A stretch of 64,000 nt of DNA from Echinicola strongylocentroti. Lineage in GTDB: Bacteria; Bacteroidota; Bacteroidia; Cytophagales; Cyclobacteriaceae. Below the pieces are notes generated by a model. It saw only the letters and a program-made list of their open reading frames with translations, did not search any database and was not told the origin of the DNA. The stretch spans positions 3,023,001 through 3,087,000 of the forward strand of contig NZ_CP030041.1 in the NCBI RefSeq assembly GCF_003260975.1. Direction: 5' to 3'. This document shows positions 44,237 through 54,079 of this stretch, piece by piece. Every line of letters starts with the position of its first letter. Position 1 is the first letter of the stretch. Both the position numbers and the translations under genes were made by a program.

Positions 44237-44806
44237 ATGGAAACAGCCTATTTTGAAGGGAAGGAATATCGAGACGAAGATTTTACCTTGTCATTTACTT
44301 CGGGGGAATACGAAGAATGCACTTTTGTGGGATGCAAGTTTGCTGGAGTGGATCTCCGTGACGTGGTTTTTTCAGAATGTACCTTTGAGCGCTGTGATTT
44401 TAGCAATGCGCAGTTGCTAAACACCAGCTTTAGGGACGTGGAGTTTTCTACTTGTAAGTTGCTGGGCCTCCGGTTTGACAAGTGCAATCCCTTTTTGTTG
44501 ACATTTAATTTTATCAATTGCCAGCTGGATTTTTCATCCTTTTATGGCTTAAAACTAAAACAGACCAAATTCAAAGCTTGCAAAATGCAAGAAGTAGAAT
44601 TTGTGGAGGTGGACTTGACCGCTTCTACTTTCCAAAACTGTAACTTGCTACAGGCGGTGTTTGACGGTGCCAATTTGGAAAAAGTGGATTTCAGAACTGC
44701 TGAAAATTTTTCCATTGATCCAGAAAGGAACCGATTGAGGAAAGCAGTATTTTCGCTTACCAATGTGACAGGCTTATTGGATAAATACGATATTTCTGTG
44801 AAGTGA
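44237..44806 (+). CDS. Pentapeptide-repeat protein (Qnr/McbG-like)
   Basis: A 189-residue right-handed quadrilateral beta-helix protein started at the ATG at 44237; the in-frame ATG at 44147 is inside the ZIP gene. Repeats of the A(D/N)LXX/F type run throughout (CTFVGCKFAGVDLRDVVFSE; CDFSNAQLLNTSF; ANLEKVDFRTAENF), and the C-terminus RNRLRKAVFSLTNVTGLLDKYDI matches the Qnr-type closing segment. Such proteins can mimic DNA and protect gyrase; resistance cannot be claimed from sequence alone. The large repeat A begins at its stop codon. Confidence 0.93.
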   Translation: METAYFEGKEYRDEDFTLSFTSGEYEECTFVGCKFAGVDLRDVVFSECTFERCDFSNAQLLNTSFRDVEFSTCKLLGLRFDKCNPFLLTFNFINCQLDFSSFYGLKLKQTKFKACKMQEVEFVEVDLTASTFQNCNLLQAVFDGANLEKVDFRTAENFSIDPERNRLRKAVFSLTNVTGLLDKYDISVK

Positions 44807-45693
44807 ATATATATCTGCCGTTCCTATGGGCTAAAAATGAGTGGATCTCGCTTGTCCACTGCACGAGTTAACTCATTTTCTTAACACTCCCATCAACTGT
44901 CCTAAAATCGAATGCTCCAACGGTCGAATAATGGACTCACATCGAAGCAGCTGATTTTGTCCGCCGCGGCGGGTCAGGCCGCAATAGATAGGCTAATGCA
45001 TATTCCGGGCAATGTCGTTTAGTTAGTGTGTATCTGGAAATACTGGTTTAATTATTTTTCATGCTAAATTCCAAGATAGTTTTCATCTCATTACCTTTGT
45101 TACTTTTTTGCTGCAGGTCAAAAAAGTAACCAAAAAACCCCGCCGCTGTGCATCTATTGGCCTAAAATTAAAACCTTCCCTCATGCAGGCAAACTCCTCC
45201 TTTTTAACTGCCAACATTCTTTTTGGCCAGCATTTCGTCAAACCTGTCTAGGCCGCCAGGCTGGCCTGTCTAGCAGCGAGATAGACAAGCCTGCCTTCTT
45301 GCCCCCGCTTTTTAATTTCTTAACGCCCAATATCTGCAAGGCGGATCCATTTTATACAATGGACGATCCGTATTGGAAAACCTTCTTAACTAAACGACAT
45401 TGATATTCTGGGTTAAACTTATCTAAATCATTCTCCCCACTGGGCAGACAGGTGCGATGCTTTATTCGTCCTCTAAACCAACTGGTGTCCTTGCTCTTTC
45501 AGCATTTTCTGCGATAGGCTGCTGCTATTCTATTGTACAAACTTGGAGAAAGTGCCAGCGGCACGATGGATTTAGTAACCTGCGGATTCATCCGCTGGAT
45601 GTTAAGGCCTCCTCCACCTCCAGAAGGAGTGCCAGCGGCACGGATGATAGCTGCCCTACACGAAATTAATGTTAAATGCGTTTGCCCTGGATC
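44805..45693. repeat. Large interspersed repeat, copy A (889 bp)
   Basis: A direct repeat of 55289-56173, differing by scattered substitutions and two clear indels (a roughly 43-bp insertion of TAGGCCGCCAGGCTGGCC type after 45247, and a block near 45354 present only in copy B). It is built of an X module (44805-44935), a half type M element (to 45009), a type T element (45011-45401) and a tail with CCAGCGGCACG motifs. Confidence 0.9.
45011..45401. mobile_element. Type T MITE-like element, copy A
   Basis: A 391-bp element bounded by a perfect 15-bp terminal inverted repeat: AATGTCGTTTAGTTA (45011-45025) and TAACTAAACGACATT (45387-45401). The interior contains the invariant hairpin GTTACTTTTTTG/CAAAAAAGTAAC. 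It interrupts a type M end: GGCTAATGCATATTCCGGGC on the left, GATATTCTGGGTTAAAC on the right. Confidence 0.85.
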
Positions 45694-46132
45694 TGAACCA
45701 CAATAACGGTAAATTCATCCAATCGGGTAATAAAAAGAGCTGCTTCGATGAGAGGCAGCCCTTTACAATTAGGGGTTATTAATTAATGTTAGGTAGTATC
45801 TTTTTGATCAGGCCGGTACAGGCCTGATCGTTGGTGTGTCGATCAAATAATCCAAATCCATGGTTTCCAGTATGGCCATTGTCCCAGTAAAACGGCACTA
45901 GGGAATGGTCCAGCATCGTTTAATTGAACTTTTTCAAAGCTATGGAAAAAGCTGTCGTCATGGGGTGTTCAAATGTTAAGGGAATGGGTGATGTTTGTTT
46001 AATTGAGCGGGCAAGGGATGAAAATCCTTTGATGTAGCTTTCAGTGTTTAAATCTGAATGTTAAGGTTTAGCATCCGCATTTAAACCTTCCAACCTTCCA
46101 ACTTTATCACCTTCAAACCTCCCAAACCCCCT
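45694..46132. other. Intergenic tail downstream of repeat A
   Basis: Unique-looking sequence between repeat A and recG. A short hairpin AGCTGC/GCAGCC near 45738-45759 is followed by CTTTAC; it could be a weak terminator. No gene recognised. Confidence 0.5.
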
Positions 46133-48226
46133 CTAACTGATCCTACTCCAATTGACGGCGTGTTTCTTTTGGTTGTTGATTTGGCGGAGGACCATGGCAT
46201 GCTGTGGAAGGGTGATTTCGGGATCTTCGGCGATCAGCTGTTGGGCGGCATCGCGGGCCATGGTGAGGATAGGAGCGTCCTTGCTGAGATCGGCGATGAT
46301 CAGGTCAGCGACGCCGCTTTGTTGGGTGCCCATCAGGTCACCGGGGCCGCGGAGTTTGAGATCCACGTCCGCAATTTCAAAGCCGTTATTGGTGCGCACC
46401 ATGGTATCCAAGCGTACACGGCTGTCTTTGGACAGTTCGTATTTGCTCATCAGGATACAGTAGGATTGTTCTGCACCTCTACCTACTCGTCCACGCAGCT
46501 GGTGGAGCTGGGAAAGTCCAAATCGCTCGGCATTTTCGATCACCATCACAGAGGCGTTAGGGACATTTACGCCCACTTCGATCACCGTGGTGGCCACCAT
46601 GATTTTGGTTTCGCCCTTGACAAAGCGCTGCATTTCGAAATCCTTATCGGCAGGCTTCATATTGCCATGGACGATGCTGGTGGGGTATTGCGGAAATGCC
46701 CGCTGGATGCTTTCATAGCCGTCCATAAGGCTCTTAAGGTCCATTTTTTCGGACTCTTCGATCAAGGGATAGACCACATAGATCTGCCTGCCCAGTTCGA
46801 TTTCCTTTTTCATAAAGCCAAAGACCTTCAGCCGGTCCTTGTCGTAGCGATGGACCGTTTGGATGGGCTTTCGCCCAGCAGGAAGCTCGTCAATGACCGA
46901 AATGTCCAGGTCACCATAAAGAGTCATGGCCAAGGTCCTAGGGATAGGCGTGGCTGTCATGACCAGCACATGGGGATAGTAATTGGGGTTTTTTGCCCAT
47001 AGTTTTGCCCGCTGTGCCACGCCGAAGCGGTGCTGCTCGTCCACGATGGCGAGTCCGAGATTATGAAACTGGACGATGTCTTCCAGCAGCGCATGTGTAC
47101 CGATGAGGATATGCAGCTGGCCATTGAGCAGTTCACCATGGATGCGGGTGCGGGCAGATTTTTTGGTGGAGCCAGTGAGTAGGTCGATGCGCAAGCCCAT
47201 CATGTCCGCAAACTCCTTCAGCCCTTCAAAATGCTGCGTGGCCAAAATCTCCGTGGGAGCCATCAGGCAAGCTTGGGTGCCGGAACTTATGGCGATCAAG
47301 GCACAGATAAACGCCACAATGGTCTTCCCACTGCCTACATCTCCTTGGATGAGGCGGTTCATCTGCTTGCCGGAGCGCATGTCCGCAAAGGCTTCTTTGA
47401 TCACCCGCTTCTGGGCATTGGTCAGGTCAAAGGGCAAGTGATCGGTGTAGAATTTGCCAACAAGCTCCGTTTGGCCAAGTACTTGGCCGCGGTATTTCTC
47501 GGTACGGGTAAGTTTTAGCTTTAGCAAGCGCAGCTGGACGAAGAAAAACTCCTCAAACTTTAGCCTAAACCTTGCCCGTTTGAGCCTTTCAGGGTCATCA
47601 GGAAAGTGTATCTGTCGGATCGCCTCTTTTTTGGCAATGAGGTTATATTGCTCAATGACGGCATCAGGGAGGGTTTCCTGTATCTGGGGATAGGCATTCT
47701 GGAGGAGTAAGTCCATAATGCGGGAAATCCCCTTGCTGTCCAGGTATTTTGCGCGAAGCTTTTCGGTGGTAGGGTAGACGGGCTGGAAGAAGCTCTTTTC
47801 CTCTTGGGCAGCCGTCAGTGGTTCCATTTCCGGATGGGCGATGCTGAATTTTCTGCCATAGCGGTTGGGCTTTCCGAAAAATACGTAGGTAGCACCGGTC
47901 ACTAGGTTTTTGGCCACCCACTGGATGCCTTTGAACCAAGTGAGCTCCATCTCACCCGTTTCATCTTCGATATAGGCCACGAGCCTCTTTTTGCGCGCCA
48001 TTCCGATGGTCTCCAGCCGTCGGATCTTGCCGATGACCTGCACATGCTCCAAGTGTTCGGAGATTTGGTTGATCTTATAGAATTTGGTGCGGTCTTCGTA
48101 GCGGAAGGGATAATGCTGCAGGAGCTCACCAAAAGTGAAAATGCTCAGCTCCTTATTCAGCAATGCTGCTTTTTGGGGGCCGACGCCTTTTAAAAACTCA
48201 ATTTTGGTATCAAAGAATCCTGGCAA
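46133..48226 (-). CDS. recG: ATP-dependent DNA helicase RecG
   Basis: A 697-residue branched-DNA helicase that reverses stalled forks and processes recombination intermediates. N-terminal wedge/OB domain (GVGPQKAALLNKEL; VQVIGKIRRLE), Walker A GDVGSGKT (295-302), DEQHRFG as the DEAH box, MTATPIPRTLA, and the C-terminal QLRGRVGRG helicase block. Length is standard. The only close gene is the RsmB-type methyltransferase 87 bases upstream on the same strand. Confidence 0.98.
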   Translation of the reverse strand: MPGFFDTKIEFLKGVGPQKAALLNKELSIFTFGELLQHYPFRYEDRTKFYKINQISEHLEHVQVIGKIRRLETIGMARKKRLVAYIEDETGEMELTWFKGIQWVAKNLVTGATYVFFGKPNRYGRKFSIAHPEMEPLTAAQEEKSFFQPVYPTTEKLRAKYLDSKGISRIMDLLLQNAYPQIQETLPDAVIEQYNLIAKKEAIRQIHFPDDPERLKRARFRLKFEEFFFVQLRLLKLKLTRTEKYRGQVLGQTELVGKFYTDHLPFDLTNAQKRVIKEAFADMRSGKQMNRLIQGDVGSGKTIVAFICALIAISSGTQACLMAPTEILATQHFEGLKEFADMMGLRIDLLTGSTKKSARTRIHGELLNGQLHILIGTHALLEDIVQFHNLGLAIVDEQHRFGVAQRAKLWAKNPNYYPHVLVMTATPIPRTLAMTLYGDLDISVIDELPAGRKPIQTVHRYDKDRLKVFGFMKKEIELGRQIYVVYPLIEESEKMDLKSLMDGYESIQRAFPQYPTSIVHGNMKPADKDFEMQRFVKGETKIMVATTVIEVGVNVPNASVMVIENAERFGLSQLHQLRGRVGRGAEQSYCILMSKYELSKDSRVRLDTMVRTNNGFEIADVDLKLRGPGDLMGTQQSGVADLIIADLSKDAPILTMARDAAQQLIAEDPEITLPQHAMVLRQINNQKKHAVNWSRIS

Positions 48227-48313
48227 TTTTCTGCTTTATTGATGGTCAGAATAAATTTGGCACAATTTAATTTTTAATGAGATGAATTGCTACACTTGTG
48301 GTCGTTTACTGCC

Positions 48314-49501
48314 TTACTTGCGCTGAAGGCGAGCAATGTAGAAGCCATCAAAACCACTTTCATAGGCCAATACTTTCTGGTCCTCCAGTAACTCAAAATC
48401 CTGTCCTTTTTCAGATTGCAGGAATTTTTCTACTTGATGCTGGTTTTCAGTGGGCAAAATGCTGCAAGTGGCGTATACCATGATACCGCCCGGCTTGACC
48501 ATGGAGCAGTAATTTTGGAGGATATCCTGCTGGATGGTTTGTACATTGGAAATGGATTCTGGGCTAAGCTTCCACTTGGTGTCCGGGTTTCTTCTGAGCA
48601 CGCCCAGACCTGAGCAAGGCACGTCCAGCAGTAGCCGATCGGCAGATTCCTTGAGGCGCTTGATGGTTTTATTATCTTCGATGGTACGGGTTTCGATGAT
48701 GCTGATGCCATTTCTTCTGGCCCGTAGCTTGGTGTTTTTGAGTTTCCAGCTTTCGATATCCATGGAGAGGACGCGGCCTTTGTCCCCCATCAGGGTGGCA
48801 AGGTGAAGGGATTTTCCTCCAGAACCTGCGCAGGCGTCGATGACGCGCATGCCTGGCTCCACCCCGAGTGCATAGGCGACCAATTGGGAAGAGGCATCCT
48901 GGATTTCATAAAGGCCTTCTTTAAAAGCCGGGTTGCGGAAGATATTCTGGCGTTTGGCCAATACCAGTGCATCGGGATAGCCTTTTGGAGCGTACGTCTC
49001 CACGCCATCTTCTTGGAGTTGGTTCATTAAGGCTTCACGGGTGGTTTTGAGGGTGTTTACCCGGAGGACCACTTGGGCCTGTTCGTTCAGGGCATTGATC
49101 TCATCATCCCATTTGTCATCGAGGAGTTCAGCTCCCATTTGGTCCAGCCAGTCCGGAATGGATTGGAGGGTGGCACGGGAAGTAAGGGCTTCGTATTTTC
49201 TTTTGACAGTATCGACTTTCACTCCCTCAAACTCATGCCAAGGCGGAAGGATATTGCCTTGGAGCAGCCAGTAGGTTCCAAAAAGGTGGTAAAGATCTTC
49301 TGAAGGGCTTACTTCATTGATCAATCGCCACCACCTGACCATTTCATACACAGATTCGGCGATAAAGCCACGGTCCCTAGCACCCCACTTCTTGTTGGAT
49401 TTTAAGGTTCTTTCGATCACCTTGTCCGCATACTGCTGATCATAAAAGATTTCTTCTATGGCACTGACCACGCCTTTGACCGTATTGGAATATAGCCTCA
49501 T
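48314..49501 (-). CDS. rsmB: RsmB/NOP-family RNA cytosine-C5 methyltransferase
   Basis: A 395-residue methyltransferase of the RsmB/NSUN family, expected to make m5C in 16S rRNA or tRNA. Motif I is DACAGSGGKSLHLA, motif IV LDVPCSGLGVLRRNP and motif VI YATCSILPTEN, giving the two catalytic cysteines. The N-terminal part (about 1-150) is helical and NusB-like in character. The exact target base is not determinable, so the symbol is tentative. Confidence 0.92.
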   Translation of the reverse strand: MRLYSNTVKGVVSAIEEIFYDQQYADKVIERTLKSNKKWGARDRGFIAESVYEMVRWWRLINEVSPSEDLYHLFGTYWLLQGNILPPWHEFEGVKVDTVKRKYEALTSRATLQSIPDWLDQMGAELLDDKWDDEINALNEQAQVVLRVNTLKTTREALMNQLQEDGVETYAPKGYPDALVLAKRQNIFRNPAFKEGLYEIQDASSQLVAYALGVEPGMRVIDACAGSGGKSLHLATLMGDKGRVLSMDIESWKLKNTKLRARRNGISIIETRTIEDNKTIKRLKESADRLLLDVPCSGLGVLRRNPDTKWKLSPESISNVQTIQQDILQNYCSMVKPGGIMVYATCSILPTENQHQVEKFLQSEKGQDFELLEDQKVLAYESGFDGFYIARLQRK

Positions 49502-49590
49502 GAGTTTTTGAATGGTTAAGACAGCAAAGATAGGGAATTTAGAGGACGATGTAGCAAGAAAAAAGTAGGTAGATGCAAGTAGCTAGTAGT

Positions 49591-49632
49591 GAGTAGTGAG
49601 ACGTGAGATATGAGTCTTGAGTCTTGAGACAA
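49591..49632. repeat. Low-complexity GAGTCTTGAG-type repeat without a gene
   Basis: GTGAGACGTGAGATATGAGT followed by CTTGAGTCTTGAGAC; same vocabulary as the string left of four-helix-bundle gene 2 (25957-26018). Confidence 0.7.
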
Positions 49633-49699
49633 CACGTTTGTCACCCTGAGCGGAGTCGAAGGGTAGTGTAGGACCTCGACCCTACCTGTGGAGGATAGA

Positions 49700-49884
49700 C
49701 CATAGCCGTCAGTTTAAATGGATATAGGCAGACCAACTGTCATAATTTAGCTGTTCGGGATTTGAAATCCCGAACCGAGATAATGGGGATTTGAAATCCC
49801 CCTAGACCATTTGTGAGGAGCATCGAAATCAATAGGGGGGATATAGATTTTAAGCAACAACATGCGTTAGCCTGACGGTTATGG
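49700..49884. mobile_element. Type V MITE-like element, copy 2 (intact)
   Basis: A 185-bp element with ends CCATAGCCGTCAG and CTGACGGTTATGG (one mismatch). The core holds hairpins TTCGGGATTTgaAATCCCGAA and GGGGATTTgaAATCCCC. TTTAA at 49713-49717 is the empty target site occupied by a type M element in copy 1. Confidence 0.8.
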
Positions 49885-50259
49885 GAGGATAGACAGGACC
49901 GCTCAGCCTGGCCTCACTTAATTTCATTGTAGGCGAGTTTAGGACGAGTAGGCTGGTGACAAGAGGAAAGAAAACATACCGAGTTACTCTCTGCCGAGAC
50001 GGGAAGGTATAGCCAAGCAATCCCGCTTCCAAACGGCAGGTGGCTATTTTCCACTGTTGCTTTGTTCGCATGACGGATTGATATTGAATATGCGTTAGTA
50101 ACTGAGCATCCTGCCTAATCCGCCTTTGGCGGAGGGTCATATAGAAGGTGCAGGTGACAACAAAAAATGATTACACACAAAAGGGTAAGTTCCGTAGGAA
50201 CGGTAGATATAAATGCAAATAGGAACATTTTTTTTAACTGCGTTTGCCCTGCAGCAGGG

Positions 50260-50482
50260 ATGCTCCATTAGGAGCATTAGCTTGGTAATAGAAAGTGGAT
50301 ATAGCATCCCAACAGTGCCGTAGGTACTGGACACTGGGAAGGAAAGTAAATACCCATAGCCTAATCTGCCGAAGCAGTTTTTCGAAAAACCTAACTGCTC
50401 AAATGTGATGTACCTACGGCACATTAACAGAGGACTGATGGACATGGCTGTTACCAAGCTTTCATACCTACGGCATGATGCT
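50260..50482. repeat. W-family intergenic repeat
   Basis: Matches 4955-5150 (TAGCTTGGTAATAGAAAGTG; GTGATGTACCTACGGCACAT; TGGCTGTTACCAAGCTTTCA) with extra internal sequence. Confidence 0.75.
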
Positions 50483-50521
50483 TTTAAGCCAATAGTAAAA
50501 ATTTGGTGGTTTTGAGTTTAA

Positions 50522-50716
50522 CCAAGAATAGACATTAGCCTACCTATTGCGGTCTGATCCGCGGCTGACAAAATCAGTCGCTTCGCTGCTGTTTTCGATA
50601 TCACCATCCGCCGCGGCGGATGCCTCAATCTCCAAACAACCTGATTTTTTTGCTGTTTCAAATCTTCCCGATAGCTGTCGGGACAGGCGATAACAATTCC
50701 TAATGCATAAACCGGG
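50522..50716. mobile_element. Type M MITE-like element, diverged copy with TTTAA duplication
   Basis: A 195-bp element flanked by TTTAA at 50517-50521 and 50717-50721. The left end is diverged (CCAAGAATAGACATTAG), the right end (CTAATGCATAAACCGGG) is typical. Inside are GCCGCGGCGG and a CCCGATAGCTGTCGGG hairpin. Confidence 0.75.
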
Positions 50717-51068
50717 TTTAAAAACTCAATGCGAGTGGTTCCGCAGCATAGCTGTCGGAACAACGAGGAAAAGGATAAAATTAACCAAGAGAATCGTATC
50801 GAGTATGGACACCGTGCGGGTGGGGCTGCTAGGGGGCAGTATTTCATGTGGTGTTGGTTCTCTGGTCCAGCACCGGCAAGCATATAGTAGCTGTGGGTGG
50901 TCTTCGGCTATGTTCAGGTGCCCTTGGCTGTTTTGAGCTGTTACCCAACGGATCTTTCTGATACCATTTTTGCTTGTTCTAATCGTTATTTTTCATTGTT
51001 GGTAAAAATTCACTATTCATCATGATCAAATCCTTATATTGGTGGATTAATCTAATATAAAACCCACA

Positions 51069-53123
51069 ATGAAAAGATACTTAGCATTATTACTGGTGGC
51101 TATTTCCTGCCAGCAAAAGGAAGTGGCGCCTCCTGCACCTGTGGAGCCCGTGCCCTCAGCTAGGCAATTGGCTTGGCAGGACCTGGAATTCTACGCTTTT
51201 GTGCATTTTAATATGAACACCTTTTCCAATATGGAATGGGGGATGGGCGATGAGGATCCGGATACTTTTAATCCCACAGCACTGGACTGCCGCCAATGGG
51301 CCAAAGTGGCCAAGGATGCTGGCATGAAAGGCATCATCATCACCGCCAAGCACCATGATGGGTTTTGCCTTTGGCCGACAGCAACTACCGAGCATTCCGT
51401 AAAAAATTCCTCTTGGAAAGACGGAAAGGGCGATGTGATCAAAGAACTCTCCGAAGCCTGTAAAGAATATGGGCTTAAATTTGGCGTGTACCTGTCGCCT
51501 TGGGACCGGAACAATGCCCACTATGGAACACCGGAATATATTGACATCTTCAGGGCCCAGCTAAGAGAGCTCCTGACCAATTATGGAGAAGTCTTTGAAG
51601 TGTGGTTTGACGGGGCCAATGGCGGAACCGGCTACTACGGCGGTGCCAATGAAGAGCGCCGCGTGGACAAAAAGAATTATTATGACTGGGAAAATACCTA
51701 TAGCATCATCCGCGAACTCCAGCCCAATGCGGTGATCTTTTCGGACGGAGGCCCTGACATTCGCTGGGTAGGAAACGAAGAAGGCCATGCCTATAAAACC
51801 ACTTGGTCCAATCTCAAGCGGGACGAAGTGTACGGAGGTATGCCGGAATACGCTTCTGAATATTCGGCAGGTCAGGAGGATGGTACCCACTGGGTGCCTG
51901 CAGAAGTGGATGTGTCCATTCGTCCAGGTTGGTATTACCATACTTATGAAGACCATAAAGTAAAATCTTTGCCAAAACTCTTGGACATTTACTATGAAAG
52001 TTTGGGCCGGAACGGCTCTCTTTTGCTCAATTTTCCCGTGGATCGCAGAGGCTTGATCCACGAGAGGGATGCGGAGCAAGTGCAGAAATTGGCCGATAAG
52101 GTCAAAGAGGATTTTGCGCTCAATTTGGCCAGTGAGGAAGGCGAGATAGCGGCATCTGGGACGCGAGGCAATGGATATGAAGCAGCCATGGCCATCGATG
52201 ATGATGCATCCACCTATTGGGCCACTGCGGATGGGGTTGTATCAGGGGCAATGACGGTTACCTTTGACGAGCCCACTACCTTTAACCGCTTTTTGGCACA
52301 GGAGTATATTGCTTTAGGGCAACGTGTGAAAGCCTTTACCGTGGAGGCAGAAACTGAAAGCGGCTGGAAAGAAATTGCCAGTGAGACCACCATTGGATAT
52401 AAGCGGATTTTGAGATTTCCTGATGTGACGGCCACCGCCGTGCGTTTTACCGTAACGGATGCCAAGGCCTGCCCGACCATCAGTGAGATAGGTGTTTTTA
52501 ATGCTCCAAAGGTGATTTTGGCTCCATCAATCTCCCGCTCTGTGGCGGGGAAGGTGAGCTTGGAGGCAGTTGATGAAGGAGTAGACATTTATTATACCAC
52601 GGATGGCAGCACACCGAGCAAGGACAGTAAAAAATATGAAGAGTCCTTTGAGGTGATTACACCAAAGACGGTTCAGGCGATTGTCAGTGACCAAGCTTCT
52701 GGCAAGACCAGTGAAGTGGGCCGTGTGGATTTTGATCTGGCCAAGGCAAACTGGAAAGTGGTAAATGGAGCCGATAAGGCGAATCAAGTAATGGATGAAA
52801 ATGTCCATACCAACTACACCAGTAAGGATGACGAAGTCGTGATAGACCTGGGAGCAGTGGTACCACTGAAAGGCTTTACCTACATGCCGATGCAAAACAG
52901 GTACATGTCTGGTGTGATCCAGCAGTATGAGTTTGCTGTAAGCACTAATGGAGCCAATTGGAAGACGGTTAGCAAGGGAGAGTTTGGCAATATTGCGGCT
53001 AGTCCAATAGAACAGAAAATTACTTTTGGCTCAGAAAGCGCCCAGTTTATCCGCTTAAGAGCCATCAAAACCGTGGACGGCAATGATGCTTCATTTGCCG
53101 AAATTGGAGTGATGACCAAATAA
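51069..53123 (+). CDS. GH29 alpha-L-fucosidase lipoprotein with C-terminal carbohydrate-binding modules
   Basis: A 684-residue exported enzyme (lipobox ISC, Cys14) that removes alpha-L-fucose from glycans. The GH29 catalytic domain (about 30-340) includes KHHDGFCLWPT and the nucleophile Asp181 in EVWFDGANGG. It is followed by an F5/8-type C domain (about 350-480; DDDASTYWATAD), a chitobiase-type C-terminal domain (YYTTDGSTPSKDSKKY) and a second F5/8-like discoidin domain (VIDLGAVVPLKGFTYMP). A classic marine Bacteroidota glycan hydrolase; no SusCD pair adjoins. A terminator follows. Confidence 0.95.
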   Translation: MKRYLALLLVAISCQQKEVAPPAPVEPVPSARQLAWQDLEFYAFVHFNMNTFSNMEWGMGDEDPDTFNPTALDCRQWAKVAKDAGMKGIIITAKHHDGFCLWPTATTEHSVKNSSWKDGKGDVIKELSEACKEYGLKFGVYLSPWDRNNAHYGTPEYIDIFRAQLRELLTNYGEVFEVWFDGANGGTGYYGGANEERRVDKKNYYDWENTYSIIRELQPNAVIFSDGGPDIRWVGNEEGHAYKTTWSNLKRDEVYGGMPEYASEYSAGQEDGTHWVPAEVDVSIRPGWYYHTYEDHKVKSLPKLLDIYYESLGRNGSLLLNFPVDRRGLIHERDAEQVQKLADKVKEDFALNLASEEGEIAASGTRGNGYEAAMAIDDDASTYWATADGVVSGAMTVTFDEPTTFNRFLAQEYIALGQRVKAFTVEAETESGWKEIASETTIGYKRILRFPDVTATAVRFTVTDAKACPTISEIGVFNAPKVILAPSISRSVAGKVSLEAVDEGVDIYYTTDGSTPSKDSKKYEESFEVITPKTVQAIVSDQASGKTSEVGRVDFDLAKANWKVVNGADKANQVMDENVHTNYTSKDDEVVIDLGAVVPLKGFTYMPMQNRYMSGVIQQYEFAVSTNGANWKTVSKGEFGNIAASPIEQKITFGSESAQFIRLRAIKTVDGNDASFAEIGVMTK

Positions 53124-53144
53124 GTTGATGAGCAAATAATAGAA

Positions 53145-53175
53145 GCCCATCTTCAGCAATGGAGGTGGGTTTTTT
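53145..53175 (+). terminator. Intrinsic terminator after the fucosidase gene
   Basis: CCCATCTTC (53146-53154) pairs with GGAGGTGGG (53161-53169), including two G-U pairs, around a 6-base loop; six T residues follow. Confidence 0.8.
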
Positions 53176-53264
53176 GCTGGTACATACTTGAGTGTTTTCA
53201 GGCTGTATGGAGATAGCGGCGTCCGCATCGGTGCATCAGGTTGCCATACCTTTGCAAACCTAAA

Positions 53265-53306
53265 GGCCGTGGCGTAGATAGACCAATGTATAATCCGGCT
53301 TTACGT
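53265..53306. repeat. Type M element fragment
   Basis: GGCCGTGGCGTAGATAGACC then AATGTATAATCCGGCTTTA, a diverged right end of the type M family, 30 bases downstream of the M23 peptidase gene. Confidence 0.5.
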
Positions 53307-53335
53307 GAAGGTACTTGATTACCCAAGATAGTTGG

Positions 53336-54022
53336 CTACAGAATGCCACGCATGCCCAACAGCAGTTCAGGGTTAGGGCAGTTGTTTTGGTAATAATCCA
53401 GATCCTTTGGTGCACATACTCCCGGATAGTCGCCCCAGTGGTTTTCTAGGTTCTTTATCAGTTGGAAATGAAGATGCGGTGGCCAGTCACCGTTTTCTGG
53501 AAAAGGGCCAATGTGGGCAAATTCCTGTCCTTGATGGATGGTTTGGCCGACTTTCAGGCCCTTTAAGTCTGTTTTGGTCAGGTGGCCATAGAGTGAATAG
53601 AAGGTAAGTTCTTTGTGTTGATGTGCTAGAATAATGGTGGGGCCGTAGTTGCCAAAGCCTTCGTTGTCTTGGAAGCTATGTACACGGCCTGCCAATGGCG
53701 CATAGATGGGATGCCCAGCATCGGTCCAAATGTCCACTCCCAAGTGGAGGGATCTTCTCTCTTGGTCTTCTTTTCCAAACACCTCACTTCGATGGTATAT
53801 GGCCCTTGGTTCCAAGTATCCTCCTACCCCAAAACGCTTGTTTGGCGCCTCCAGTTGTCTATAAATATATTCGTTAAATACTTCGGTACTAGTGATATCC
53901 AAAGTGGCCAATTCTTCGTTTTTGGCAGTAAAATCCAGCAAAACACAGTTCTCCGTATTCAAATTGACCCCTAGAAGTGGGTGAATATCAGCGGTTGTTA
54001 GCGAATCTAGTAGTTTTTTCAT
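53336..54022 (-). CDS. M23-family peptidase (LytM/duplicated hybrid motif)
   Basis: A 228-residue protein when started at the ATG at 54022 (MKKLLDSLTTADIHP); a longer in-frame start at 54433 would run through the divergent dehydratase gene and is rejected. The M23 zinc site is His93-xxx-Asp97 (HLGVDIW) and HLHFQ near 190, with YSLYGHL between. Most M23 enzymes cut peptidoglycan peptides; no signal peptide is seen, so this one may be cytosolic or have another role. It diverges from 54080, 57 bases apart. Confidence 0.88.
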   Translation of the reverse strand: MKKLLDSLTTADIHPLLGVNLNTENCVLLDFTAKNEELATLDITSTEVFNEYIYRQLEAPNKRFGVGGYLEPRAIYHRSEVFGKEDQERRSLHLGVDIWTDAGHPIYAPLAGRVHSFQDNEGFGNYGPTIILAHQHKELTFYSLYGHLTKTDLKGLKVGQTIHQGQEFAHIGPFPENGDWPPHLHFQLIKNLENHWGDYPGVCAPKDLDYYQNNCPNPELLLGMRGIL

Positions 54023-54079
54023 CTTGGATAATTTGGCGAAATATACACAATTTGGGTTCAAAATGTTAACTTTATACAC

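Larger units (their letters stand above)
49502..51068. other. Large repeat-filled intergenic region
   Basis: A 1.57-kb gap with no supportable gene: GAGTCTTGAG-type low-complexity string (49591-49632), a CCTGAGCGGAGTCGAAGGG motif (49646-49664), type V copy 2 (49700-49884), unassigned repeat text, a W-family repeat (50260-50482), and a type M element (50522-50716). The last 350 bases, upstream of the fucosidase, look unique. Confidence 0.75.

Noticed and set aside
45457..45669. 70-codon frame MLYSSSKPTGVLALSAFSA..., also present at 55938-56150
   Set aside because: It lies in the tail of the composite repeat, is rich in Ser/Arg/Cys, has no protein-like domain, and its conservation is explained by the DNA repeat.
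46160..47002. 280-codon plus-strand frame inside recG
   Set aside because: Antisense shadow; RecG helicase motifs on the minus strand fully explain the region.
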